The translations under genes were made by a program, and so were the position numbers. 64,000 bases of DNA from the NCBI RefSeq assembly GCF_001011035.1, contig NZ_CP011492.1, forward strand, positions 7,061,447-7,125,446. Direction: 5' to 3'. This DNA comes from Streptomyces sp. CNQ-509. GTDB taxonomy: Bacteria; Actinomycetota; Actinomycetes; Streptomycetales; Streptomycetaceae. Below the pieces are notes generated by a model. It did no database searches, was not told where the DNA came from, and saw nothing but the letters and a program-made list of their open reading frames with translations. Below, piece after piece: positions 24,847 through 32,419 of the stretch (position 1 is its first letter; the number at the start of each line of letters is the position of its first letter).

Positions 24847-25740
24847 GTGCGCATGAAGGTTTTGGGTCCGCTGAACGCCGAGGTCAACGGGTTGTCCGTG
24901 GTGCCCACGGCCAGCAAGCCTCGTCAGATATTGGCACTGCTCGCCCTTTATCCGGGGCGGGTTGTTCCGGTATCAACACTCATGGAGGAGATCTGGGGTA
25001 CAAAACTGCCGGCGAGCGCCATGACTACCCTGCAGACCTACATCCTCCAGCTCCGCAGACTCCTCGGCACCGCCATGGGCCCCGACGCCCCTGGGACGGC
25101 CAAGGATATCCTGGCCACCCGGTACGGGGGTTATGTCCTGCAGATCCCGCCTGAACGGGTCGATGTCTACGAGTACGAACGCCTCGTCGCGGCCGGTCAG
25201 CGGGCCGCAGAAGACCGCGGCGACGACCGGGAGGCGGCCGAGCTGTTCCGGCGCGGCCTCGACCTGTGGGACGGCTCCGCCCTCGTCGACATCCGGGTGG
25301 GCCCGGTCCTGGAGATCGAGGTGACCCGGCTGGAGGAGAGCCGGCTCGTCACCCGCGAACGGTGCATCGACGCCGATCTGCGGCTCGGCCGGCATATCGA
25401 GCTGATCGCCGAACTCACCGACCTGGTCGCCCGCTACCCCCAGCACGAGGGGCTGCACTCCCAGGCGATGGTGGCCCTCTACCGCTCGGGCCGCCAGGCA
25501 TCGGCCCTGGAGATCTACCGCCGGCTGCGCCGGCGGCTGATCGAGGAGCTCGGAGTCGAGCCGTCGCCCCAACTCCAGCGCCTGCACCACGCCATGCTGT
25601 CCGTCGACCCGCAGCTCGACGTTGCGGCGGGCCCCCGCCGGACGTCCACCTTCGATCTGTACCCTGCTGAAGCCATCCGTGGCCCCGGCCCGAACGGGCC
25701 CCGCCGCGCCGGTGCCGCGGAGAGACGCGCCGCACGGTGA
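24847..25740 (+). CDS. SARP-family pathway activator 3
   Basis: 297 residues. Winged-helix domain (MKVLGPLNAEVNGLSVVPTA, KPRQILALLALYPGRVVPVS, LMEEIWGTKLPASAMTTLQT) followed by BTAD (VDVYEYERLVAAGQRAAEDR, FRRGLDLWDGSALVDIRVGP, YRRLRRRLIEELGVEPSPQL). The last 45 residues are Pro/Arg/Gly-rich and probably disordered. GTG 24847 fits GGAGG five bases upstream; ATG 24853 is the alternative. Close in type to SARPs 1 and 4. Followed by a strong hairpin and an insertion-sequence remnant. Confidence 0.92.
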   Translation: MRMKVLGPLNAEVNGLSVVPTASKPRQILALLALYPGRVVPVSTLMEEIWGTKLPASAMTTLQTYILQLRRLLGTAMGPDAPGTAKDILATRYGGYVLQIPPERVDVYEYERLVAAGQRAAEDRGDDREAAELFRRGLDLWDGSALVDIRVGPVLEIEVTRLEESRLVTRERCIDADLRLGRHIELIAELTDLVARYPQHEGLHSQAMVALYRSGRQASALEIYRRLRRRLIEELGVEPSPQLQRLHHAMLSVDPQLDVAAGPRRTSTFDLYPAEAIRGPGPNGPRRAGAAERRAAR

Positions 25741-25786
25741 ACCAGCCCGGTCCCCGGGGGTCCCCGAGACTTCCTGCCGCTGGGGG

Positions 25787-25836
25787 CCTGTCGTTCGGGT
25801 CCTGTCGCAACCCCCGACGAAGATCCGAACGACAGG
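25787..25836 (+). terminator. Strong hairpin after SARP 3
   Basis: Arms at 25787-25801 and 25822-25836 pair at 14 of 15 positions (CCTGTCGTTCGG with CCGAACGACAGG as the perfect part), loop 20 bases. Lies between the SARP stop and the IS remnant. Either a transcription terminator or a structure associated with the element's edge. Confidence 0.6.
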
Positions 25837-25877
25837 CACGGTGGGTGTCCGCAACCGGTTGGCGCGTTGGTCTGTGT

Positions 25878-26403
25878 GTGGTGCGTCGTCTTGAGTTGAC
25901 TGATCAGGCGTGGGCGGTGATTGGGCCGTTGCGGGCACCTTCGCGGGACGGGGCGTCCGGTGCGGGATCGCCGCCAGGTGGTCAACGGCATCCTGTGGAA
26001 GCTGTCCACCGGGGGCACGGCGGGATCTGCCCGAACGCCACGGCCCGTGGAACACGGTCTGCGAACGCCTCCGCCGCTGGTCGGCCAACGGCACGTGGGA
26101 ACGGTTGCCGGCCCATGTCCAGCAGCACTGCGATGCTGTCGGGGCGGTCGACTGGAGTGTGGTGTGCGTGGACGCCACGACCGTGCGGCTCACCAACCAC
26201 GTCAGATCAGCGGCTGCCTGAGGCGTGGCGAAAGCTGCTGCCGGCTCGATCGCACCGCCTGCCGCCGCCGCAACCTGGTCGAACGCGGCTGCAACAAACT
26301 CAAGCACCACAGAGCCCCGGCCACCCACTACGACAAGGATCCCGCCATTACCAGGCCATGGTCACCACCGACTGCCTGCAACTCTGGCCCCTGATATTGC
26401 GGA
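25878..26403 (+). pseudogene. IS5-family transposase remnant with several frameshifts
   Basis: Fragments of a DDE transposase in three frames. Start: VRRLELTDQAWAVIGPL. Then in other frames: RRQVVNGILWKLSTG; DLPERHGPWNTVCERLRRWS; HVQQHCDAVGAVDWSVVCVD, where the first catalytic Asp region lies; and NLVERGCNKLKHHRAPATHY with YQAMVTTDCLQLWP at the end. The middle with the second Asp is largely deleted. At least four frameshifts or deletions, so it is inactive. It separates the regulators from the biosynthetic genes and is evidence of past mobility at the cluster. Confidence 0.82.
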
Positions 26404-26409
26404 CACGCC

Positions 26410-26631
26410 CTATGAGCGCCGGTTCAGTTCCTGTTCGATGGCCCGCTCCAGCGGGGTGAGGGCCATACCGGGGCAGAGCCGTTCCGGATGGCCCGCCGAT
26501 GGGCCATCCGGCTCCGACTGCTGCTGATCGGGGGTGGGTGCGGGTTGCCAGACCCTGCCCGTGTAGTGCGTCCCGAGGGCTATCAGGCAGCGGTGCAGCT
26601 CCTGCGTCACGCGCTTGCCGAGGGCTCGCAT
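26410..26631 (-). CDS. DUF6059-like small protein
   Basis: 73 residues from ATG 26631. The C-terminal GHPERLCPGMALTPLERAIE with QEL resembles the DUF6059 family of small Streptomyces proteins (GHPERLCPxxPLTxxERAL), named from memory and not checked. The N-terminal MRALGKRVTQELHRCLIALG is amphipathic. The start is uncertain: the frame stays open to 26757 and no clear ribosome site precedes ATG 26631, while GGAGGG near 26658-26664 would suit a start at GTG 26643 poorly. A 9-bp perfect dyad (GGATGGCCC/GGGCCATCC) lies inside the gene. Function unknown. Confidence 0.5.
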   Translation of the reverse strand: MRALGKRVTQELHRCLIALGTHYTGRVWQPAPTPDQQQSEPDGPSAGHPERLCPGMALTPLERAIEQELNRRS

Positions 26632-27308
26632 GAAGGATCGCACGGCGGCGCTCAGGCTTCCCTCCCTCGTCGGTACCGACGTCTCGTTCCTACGTACCCA
26701 TCGTCGGTACGCACACCCTCGGTGAGCCGGGTCGAGTTCCCTTCGAAGCCGCCTCAAGCGCTCCGCCGCAGGCTGGGCCGACGACGCGAGCGGCCGGTCG
26801 CACGGCCTGGGAAAGGGGCGCCACCATGCCGACGAGCGGCGTGCAGCGGCTGCGGTTGTGGTTGAGCGCCGCCGGTGAGATCAGGTCGTGGACCCTCGTC
26901 CGCTCGCTCGGTGCGATACGCAGACGGGTGGAGTTCCGGCTGGAGATGCAGGCCGAACCGGTCAACGCGGTCGTCGTGAGTCGGCGCGTCGAGCCGCTGA
27001 CGGTGCGTCAGGGAACGGCTGGGGCGCAGCAGCGTCGCCGCGATGGAGGAAAGCGTGGTCCGGCCTCTGTGGCCGGCAGCCCGTCCACCCGGCCCCGCCC
27101 GCCGGACCGCGGCGGACCGCGCGGCCCCGCCGCGGAGCTGGTACCGGAGCCGTCTGCGACGCAGCCGGAGATGTCGTCGGCGACGGTGCCCGAGCCCGGT
27201 TCCACGGCGCGTCGAGCGGGTCTTCCGGCGCCTCTCCATCCAGCCCTTAGCGCTGCGCGTGAAGCTGCTGTGACGGCGCGACCGCCGACGGACTCCGAGG
27301 AGGGGACC
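26632..27308. other. 677-base stretch with uncertain small open frames
   Basis: No family match recognised. A frame from ATG 26826 (201 codons) runs on into the acidic 40-residue frame at 27309 and starts MPTSGVQRLRLWLSAAGEIR, then becomes Pro/Arg/Gly-rich. Another, from GTG 27055, has a very good GGAGGA ribosome site and ends FRRLSIQPLALRVKLL at 27273. Either may be a small cluster-associated gene or a decay product of the adjacent insertion event. A palindrome and direct repeat at the left end are listed separately. Confidence 0.35.
26668..26710. promoter_or_regulatory. Palindrome plus direct repeat, possible operator
   Basis: CGTCGGTACCGACG (26668-26681) is a perfect 14-bp palindrome. Its left half CGTCGGTAC recurs at 26702-26710, exactly 34 bases (about three helical turns) further on. 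The site lies upstream of the DUF6059-like gene and of the small genes to the right. Confidence 0.4.
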
Positions 27309-27431
27309 ATGGACGAAGACGACTCCGTGATCCGTCCGACCGACATGCCGCAGCCCGCCCCGATGCTCAGGCTGCCGGGCTGCGACGACGACGATCCGAC
27401 GGAACCGAACGTGGTACGGGGGATCGACTGA
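27309..27431 (+). CDS. Small acidic protein (40 residues) of unknown function
   Basis: ATG 27309 is preceded by GAGGAGGGG at normal spacing and the stop lies two bases before the next gene's ATG, so it is likely translated and coupled to the PPOX-family gene. The peptide starts MDEDDSVIRPTDMPQP, has a single Cys in LRLPGCDDDDP and ends VVRGID; it is strongly acidic and disordered-looking. It could instead be the C-terminus of a longer in-frame protein from ATG 26826. Not recognised; nothing in the sequence indicates a leader peptide/core division. Confidence 0.4.
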   Translation: MDEDDSVIRPTDMPQPAPMLRLPGCDDDDPTEPNVVRGID

Positions 27432-27433
27432 CG

Positions 27434-27889
27434 ATGACGCTGTCCCACCGCCCCGGGGCGGCGCGCGGCCCGGAAGGAACCGAGGCCCTCCCTGCGGCCC
27501 TGCCCGGGGTCACGCCGGGGGTCGCCGCCTTCCTCAACGCGCCGCACGCCGCCGTGCTCACCACCCTCAGGCAGGACGGGTCCCCGCACCTCGCGCCGGT
27601 GCGCTTCACCTGGGACCCCGGCACGGGCCTCGCCCGGGTGCTGACGGTGCGGACAGCCCGCAAGGCCCGCAACCTGCTGGCCAGTCCGGGGGCGGCGACC
27701 GCGCTGTGCCAGGTCGACGGCTTCCGGTGGGTGACCCTGGAGGGCCCGGCCGAAGTCTCGGACCACCCCGCCCGGGTCGAGGAGGGCTTGCGCCGCTACG
27801 CCGAGCGCTACTGGTCGGCGCCGCCGAACCCGCCCGGGCGGGTGGTCGTGGAGCTGCGGGTCGAGCGGGTGATGAGCCTCAACTGCTAG
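27434..27889 (+). CDS. PPOX-class F420/FMN-dependent oxidoreductase-like protein
   Basis: 151 residues with the split-barrel PPOX fold: VAAFLNAPHAAVLTTLRQDG, SPHLAPVRFTWDPGTG, ARKARNLLASPGAATALCQV and FRWVTLEGPAEVSD. This pattern is typical of actinobacterial TIGR03618-type F420-dependent enzymes. Single-gene-length, cytoplasmic. It is placed between cluster regulators and the biosynthetic operon, so it may act as a tailoring reductase or in flavin supply, but no substrate is implied by the sequence. Ends within the hairpin at 27889-27923. Confidence 0.8.
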   Translation: MTLSHRPGAARGPEGTEALPAALPGVTPGVAAFLNAPHAAVLTTLRQDGSPHLAPVRFTWDPGTGLARVLTVRTARKARNLLASPGAATALCQVDGFRWVTLEGPAEVSDHPARVEEGLRRYAERYWSAPPNPPGRVVVELRVERVMSLNC

Positions 27890-27923
27890 GCCCTGCCCGA
27901 CGAATCCCACCCCCGGCAGGGCC
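27889..27923. terminator. Bidirectional terminator between convergent genes
   Basis: GGCCCTGCC (27889-27897) pairs perfectly with GGCAGGGCC (27915-27923), loop 17 bases, between the PPOX-like gene and the NTF2-like gene that converges on it. Confidence 0.6.
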
Positions 27924-27945
27924 CCTGGTTCCGCCCCCGGGGAGA

Positions 27946-28401
27946 TCAGCTCCCGGGCGGCGTCCCCTCCAGCCAGATGACGGTGAACTCCAGCAGGGTG
28001 AGCCGCCACCGGCCGTCGTCCGTGCGCCGGGCCTCGCCGCTCACCCCGGTGCCGGTCACGAAGAGCGGCGGCCGGTCGCCGCCCGGGTGGTGCACGTGGG
28101 TGGAGACGAGGTTCGCGCGCAGTTTCGCCACGTTCCCGCGGACGTCGGTCACCACGGGTGAGTGAAGATGCTGGGTGCGCGCGAACGCGGCGAGCGACGT
28201 GCGGTGCCATTCCGCCATCCCCCTGATGCCCTCGTGCCGGCTCATCGGGAACACCACGGCCGCGTCCTCCGTGAAAAGTCCGCGGGCCCAGTCGTCGTCC
28301 AGTTCCCCGGTGTCGAGACCGATCAGATAGGAATCCACGAGTCCGGCCACGGCGGCGGCGTCGAGAAATTCGAGAACGGCAGGTGATTCGGTGGAAGTCA
28401 T
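27946..28401 (-). CDS. NTF2-like (SnoaL-fold) protein
   Basis: 151 residues with the cone-shaped NTF2/SnoaL_4 pattern: AAVAGLVDSYLIGLDTGELD, LFTEDAAVVFPMSRHEGIRG, ADWHRTSLAAFARTQHLHSP-like helix and strand region, and RWRLTLLEFTVIWLEGTPPG at the end. Such proteins act in aromatic polyketide clusters as cyclases, hydroxylases or isomerases; the usual His/Asp pairs (VVFPMSRHEG, THVHH) are there but do not fix the chemistry. Divergent from the first biosynthetic gene and sharing its promoter region. Confidence 0.78.
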   Translation of the reverse strand: MTSTESPAVLEFLDAAAVAGLVDSYLIGLDTGELDDDWARGLFTEDAAVVFPMSRHEGIRGMAEWHRTSLAAFARTQHLHSPVVTDVRGNVAKLRANLVSTHVHHPGGDRPPLFVTGTGVSGEARRTDDGRWRLTLLEFTVIWLEGTPPGS

Positions 28402-28454
28402 GGCACGAGGATGCTGCAGGGAGCCATATCAGGCCAAGCGCGGATGTGCTTCCT

Positions 28455-28502
28455 CTGACATTCTTGACGTTCTTCTGTAATTCCCTGTCAGAGTTCTGTA
28501 CT
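28455..28502. promoter_or_regulatory. Array of about 10-11-bp-spaced heptamers, likely SARP binding site
   Basis: CTGACAT (28455), TTGACGT (28464), CTGTAAT (28475), CTGTCAG (28485) and CTGTACT (28496) repeat with spacings of 9, 11, 10 and 11 bases, a helical-turn phased array as used by SARPs. It lies 78-125 bases before the first flavin hydroxylase gene, in an AT-rich pocket, and is the obvious control point for the large operon 28580-39784. Confidence 0.6.
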
Positions 28503-28579
28503 GATTCGTCTTTACCGCTCGCCGGCCGCCTGCCCATACTCGACCCGACACCAGTGGGAACGACGACAGTTGGGCGACG

Positions 28580-30040
28580 ATGGATAATCATGACGCAGAT
28601 GTGATCATCGTGGGCGCCGGGCCCACCGGACTCATGCTCGCGGGCGAACTGAGCCTGCACGGAATGTCGGTCGCGGTGCTGGAGAAGCTCACCGAGCCCA
28701 TGCGGCAGTCCCGCGCGCTTGGCTTCTCCGCCCGTACGATAGAGGAATTCGCGCAGCGCGGTCTGCTCAGCCGCCTCGGCGACGTGGACGTCATTCCCGT
28801 CGGGCACTTCGGCGGCGTACCGCTCGATTACCGCGTGCTCGCCGGCGGTTCCTACGGCGCCCGCGGGATTCCGCAGTCGCGCACGGAGGCCATGCTGGCG
28901 GGCTGGATCGGCGAACGCGGCGTCGAGGTGCGCCGCGGCGTCGAGGCGACCGGCCTGGCGCAGGACGCGGACGGGGTCACCCTCACCCTCGCCGACGGCG
29001 GCAGCCTGCGGGCGCGGTACGTCGTCGGCTGCGACGGCGCGCGCAGCGTCGTGCGCACCGCCGCGGGCATCGACTTCCCCGGTACGGACCCCGCCATCGA
29101 GCTGCGGTTCGCCGACATCTCCGGGGTGCGACTGCGGCCCCGGTTCAGCGGCGAGGCCGTGCCCGGTGGCATGGTGATGGTGCTGCCGCTCGGCCCCGAC
29201 CGCTGCCGCATCATCTACTACGACCGCCGCGAGCCGCTGCGCACGAGCACCGAGCCGATCACCTACGCGGAGGTCACCGAGGCGTTCGGGCGGCTGGCCG
29301 GCGAGGACATCTCCGGCGCCACCCCGCACTGGGTCAGCTCCACCACCGACGTGAGCCGGCAGGCGGCCGAGTACCGGCGCGGCCGGGTCTTCGTCGCGGG
29401 CGACGCCGCCCACATCCACCTGCCGATCGGCGCGCAGGGCATGAGCGCGGGCGTCCAGGACGCGGTCAACCTGGGCTGGAAGCTCGCCCTGGTGCTCCAG
29501 GACCGGGCCCCCGACGCGCTGCTCGACACGTACCACACGGAGCGCCACCCGGTCGGCGCGCGCATCCTCGCCAACACCCTCGCGCAGCGCATCCTCTACC
29601 TCGGCGACGACGAAGTCACGCCGCTGCGGGACGTGTTCGCCGAGCTGACCCGGCACGACGAGGTGCAGCGGCACCTGGTCGGCATGGTCACGGGCCTGGA
29701 CATCAGGCACGACATGGGTCCCGGAGACCACCCGCTGCTCGGCCGCCGGCTGGCGGACGCCGAGCTGGTCAGGGACGGCTCGAAGACCACGGTGTACGAG
29801 CTGCTGCGGACCGGCAGTGGCGTGCTCCTCGACCTCTCCGGCGGCCCGCGGCTCCGGGCGGCGGCCGAGGGCTGGGGCGACCGGGTCGACGTGGTGGCCG
29901 CGGAGCCCGGCGAGGGGCTGCCGGAGAGCACCGCGATCCTCGTACGCCCCGACGGCTACATCGCCTGGATCGCCGGGACCCGGGAGAGCACGGCGGGACT
30001 CGACGAGGCCCTCACGCGCTGGTTCGGCCCCGCGGCCTGA
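28580..30040 (+). CDS. FAD-dependent aromatic polyketide hydroxylase 1 (PgaE/RdmE type)
   Basis: 486 residues, class A flavoprotein monooxygenase. FAD Rossmann motif DADVIIVGAGPTGLMLAGEL, QSRALGFSARTIEEFAQRGL near the substrate pocket, DG motif YVVGCDGARSVVRTAAGIDF, and the second FAD motif RVFVAGDAAHIHLPIGAQGM with SAGVQDAVNLGWKLAL. The C-terminal thioredoxin-like domain ends VRPDGYIAWIAG. NAD(P)H-dependent hydroxylation of a tetracyclic or angular intermediate is expected. First gene of the biosynthetic operon behind the heptamer array. In angucycline pathways such enzymes perform C12/C12b hydroxylation or post-contraction oxidation; which step cannot be said. Confidence 0.92.
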   Translation: MDNHDADVIIVGAGPTGLMLAGELSLHGMSVAVLEKLTEPMRQSRALGFSARTIEEFAQRGLLSRLGDVDVIPVGHFGGVPLDYRVLAGGSYGARGIPQSRTEAMLAGWIGERGVEVRRGVEATGLAQDADGVTLTLADGGSLRARYVVGCDGARSVVRTAAGIDFPGTDPAIELRFADISGVRLRPRFSGEAVPGGMVMVLPLGPDRCRIIYYDRREPLRTSTEPITYAEVTEAFGRLAGEDISGATPHWVSSTTDVSRQAAEYRRGRVFVAGDAAHIHLPIGAQGMSAGVQDAVNLGWKLALVLQDRAPDALLDTYHTERHPVGARILANTLAQRILYLGDDEVTPLRDVFAELTRHDEVQRHLVGMVTGLDIRHDMGPGDHPLLGRRLADAELVRDGSKTTVYELLRTGSGVLLDLSGGPRLRAAAEGWGDRVDVVAAEPGEGLPESTAILVRPDGYIAWIAGTRESTAGLDEALTRWFGPAA

Positions 30041-30091
30041 TCCCCGGCTCCGTACGGAAACCCACTTCTCCACCGACTCAAGGAGACAGGC

Positions 30092-30787
30092 ATGCCCATT
30101 CTCTCCCCCGAGGACAAGCACCTGACCGTTCTCAACCTGTTCACCACCGACAAGCCCGAGAACCAGGACCGGCTCATCACGGAGATGCGGAAGATCGTCG
30201 ACACCGCCGCCTTCGAGGGCTGGCTCTCCTCCACCGTGCACGCCGGCCAGGAGAGCCCCGGCACCGCCAACTTCATCCAGTGGCGCAGCGGCGAGGACCT
30301 GGAGGCGCGGTACGCGGGCGAGGAGTTCAAACACCGCACGCTGCCCGTCTTCGGCGAGATCACCACCTCCATCCGGCTGCTGCAGAACGAGATCGTCTAC
30401 ACCCAGCGCCACCCCTCCCAGGGGAGCGTCACCGAGGTGTCCCCCGACCGCGACGACTTCACCGTCATCGAGGTCTTCAAGACCACCGAGGAGAACCAGG
30501 CGCGGCTCGTCGAGGCGCTGGGCGAGGGCCAGAAGTGGCTGGTGGACGTGGAGGGTTACCGCTCCCACACGGTCTTCCGCGGCCTGCGCGCCCGCTTCCT
30601 GGAGGGCGCCTTCGCGGTCGTCTACTCCCAGTGGGAGAGCAAGGAGGCGCACGACGCCTACCGCACCCGGCCGGAGGCCGACATGTCGGAGACCCGCCGC
30701 AACTCGGAGGCGACGCTCAAGTCGCTGGCCACCGAGCGGGACTGGAACTCCTACCGCGTGGTGCACAGCCGCAAAGCCGGTGAGTGA
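30092..30787 (+). CDS. Tandem ABM-domain oxygenase (candidate AlpJ/JadG/GilOII-type ring-cleaving enzyme)
   Basis: 231 residues formed by two antibiotic-biosynthesis-monooxygenase (ABM, dimeric alpha/beta barrel) domains. The first is about residues 8-105 (HLTVLNLFTTDKPENQDRLI, ANFIQWRSGEDLEARY) and the second about 120-220 (DDFTVIEVFKTTEENQARLV, FAVVYSQWESKEAHDAYRTR). No flavin-binding Rossmann motif. Reduced-flavin-dependent C-C-cleaving oxygenases of kinamycin, jadomycin and gilvocarcin belong to a similar-sized ABM-like group, so this is the best candidate for opening the B ring; a quinone-forming anthrone-type oxygenase is the alternative. Identity to those enzymes was not measured. ATG with AAGGAGA upstream. 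Confidence 0.72.
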   Translation: MPILSPEDKHLTVLNLFTTDKPENQDRLITEMRKIVDTAAFEGWLSSTVHAGQESPGTANFIQWRSGEDLEARYAGEEFKHRTLPVFGEITTSIRLLQNEIVYTQRHPSQGSVTEVSPDRDDFTVIEVFKTTEENQARLVEALGEGQKWLVDVEGYRSHTVFRGLRARFLEGAFAVVYSQWESKEAHDAYRTRPEADMSETRRNSEATLKSLATERDWNSYRVVHSRKAGE

Positions 30788-30818
30788 CCGCCCGCGAGCA
30801 GCACGAGGAGACAGAGCC

Positions 30819-31151
30819 ATGCACCGCAGCACCCTGATCGTGGCCCGGATGGCGCCGGACTCCGCCGCCGACGTGGCCCGGCTGTTCGAGCGGTTCGACG
30901 GGACCGACATGCCCGGGCGCATGGGCACCACGCGCCGGCAGCTCTTCAGCTTCCACGGGCTCTACTTCCACCTCCAGGACTTCGCGTCCGGCGAGGGCGA
31001 AGAGCGCATCGAGGGGGCCAAGGACGACCCCCGCTTCGTGCGCATCAGCGACGACCTCAAGCCGTACATCGAGCCGTACGACCCCGTGACCTGGCGCTCG
31101 CCGCGCGACGCCATGGCCACACGCTTCTACGCCTGGGAGGCGGGCGCATGA
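30819..31151 (+). CDS. TcmI/JadI-family polyketide cyclase
   Basis: 110 residues, full length for the family. Contains LIVARMAPDSAADVARLFER, GTTRRQLFSFHGLYFHLQDF and DLKPYIEPYDPVTWRSPRDA with the closing FYAWEA, all typical of the small ferredoxin-like-fold cyclases (TcmI, JadI, UrdF) that close the last ring of the polyketide. ATG with GAGGAG eight bases upstream; the stop overlaps the KS-alpha start (ATGA). With the ketoreductase and didomain aromatase it supports an angucycline-like fold. Confidence 0.92.
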   Translation: MHRSTLIVARMAPDSAADVARLFERFDGTDMPGRMGTTRRQLFSFHGLYFHLQDFASGEGEERIEGAKDDPRFVRISDDLKPYIEPYDPVTWRSPRDAMATRFYAWEAGA

Positions 31152-32419
31152 CCCAGCGTCGCGTCGTGATCACCGGGATGGAGGTGATAGCGCCCGGCGG
31201 TGTCGGCCGGGAGGAGTTCTGGGAGGAGATCAGCGAGGGCCGTACGGCGACCCGGGGCATCACGTTCTTCGACCCCGCCCCGTTCCGGTCCCGCGTCGCG
31301 GCGCAGATCGACTTCTGCGGGCTCGACCACGGGCTGAGCCCGCAGGAGGTACGCCGCATGGACCGCGCGGCCCAGCTCGCGGTGGTCGCCGCGCGCAACG
31401 CGGTCGCCGACAGCGGCCTCGACCCGGCGGGGCTCGACCTGTTCCGGGTCGGGGTGACGGTCGGCAGCGCCGTCGGGGCCACGATGAGCCTCGACAGCGA
31501 GTACCGGGTCGTCAGCGACGGGGGCCGGCTGGACCTCGTCGACCACCGCTACGCCGTCCCGCACCTCTACAACCACCTGGTCCCCAGCTCCTTCGCGACC
31601 GAGGTGGCCTGGGCGGTCGGCGCCCAGGGGCCCACCGCCGTGGTGTCCACCGGCTGCACCTCCGGCATCGACGCGGTCGGCTACGGCGTCGACCTGCTGC
31701 GCGAGGGCTCCGTGGACGTCATGGTGGCGGGGGCCTCGGACGCGCCGATCTCGCCGATCACCATGGCCTGCTTCGACGCGATCAAGGCCACCACACCCCG
31801 CCACGACGAGCCGGAGCGCGCCTCCCGGCCCTTCGACGGCACCCGCAACGGCTTCGTCCTGGGCGAGGGCAGCGCCTTCTTCGTCCTGGAGGAGCTGGAG
31901 AGTGCGAAGAAGCGGGGCGCGCGCATCTACGCCGAGATCGCCGGCTACGCCACCCGCTCGAACGCCTACCACATGACCGGACTGCGCCGCGACGGCGCCG
32001 AGATGGCCGAGGCGATCCGGCTCGCGATCGACGAGGCCAGGCTCAACCCCGAGGACGTCGACTACATCAACGCGCACGGCTCGGGCACCAAGCAGAACGA
32101 CCGCCACGAGACCGAGGCGTTCAAGAAGAGCCTCGGCGACCACGCCTACCGGACGCCGGTCAGCTCGATCAAGTCGATGGTGGGGCACTCGCTCGGCGCC
32201 ATCGGCTCCATCGAGATCGCCGCGTCCGCCCTGGCGATGCGGCACGACGTCGTGCCGCCCACGGCCAACCTGCACACCCCCGACCCCGAGTGCGACCTCG
32301 ACTACGTGCCCCTGACCGCCCGCGAGCACCGGGTGGACACCGTGCTCACCGTCGGCAGCGGTTTCGGCGGCTTCCAGAGCGCCATGGTGCTCGCTTCCCC
32401 GGAGAGGAGCCCCCTATGA
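31148..32419 (+). CDS. Type II PKS ketosynthase alpha (KS-alpha)
   Basis: 423 residues, full-length condensing enzyme. VVITGMEVIAPGGVGREEFW start, active-site Cys170 in VVSTGCTSGIDAVGYGVDLL, His motifs YINAHGSGTKQNDRHETEAF and SIKSMVGHSLGAIGSIEIAA, all catalytic residues (Cys-His-His) present. Elongates the malonyl-derived chain on the ACP as a heterodimer with the chain-length factor encoded immediately downstream (4-base ATGA overlap). The universal marker of the cluster; it can be used to place the pathway phylogenetically. Confidence 0.97.
   Translation: MTQRRVVITGMEVIAPGGVGREEFWEEISEGRTATRGITFFDPAPFRSRVAAQIDFCGLDHGLSPQEVRRMDRAAQLAVVAARNAVADSGLDPAGLDLFRVGVTVGSAVGATMSLDSEYRVVSDGGRLDLVDHRYAVPHLYNHLVPSSFATEVAWAVGAQGPTAVVSTGCTSGIDAVGYGVDLLREGSVDVMVAGASDAPISPITMACFDAIKATTPRHDEPERASRPFDGTRNGFVLGEGSAFFVLEELESAKKRGARIYAEIAGYATRSNAYHMTGLRRDGAEMAEAIRLAIDEARLNPEDVDYINAHGSGTKQNDRHETEAFKKSLGDHAYRTPVSSIKSMVGHSLGAIGSIEIAASALAMRHDVVPPTANLHTPDPECDLDYVPLTAREHRVDTVLTVGSGFGGFQSAMVLASPERSPL

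Noticed and set aside
27008..30931. A 1307-codon minus-strand frame opposite hydroxylase 1 and neighbours
   Set aside because: Same GC artefact; it crosses convergent and divergent genes with clear family matches on the other strand or frame.
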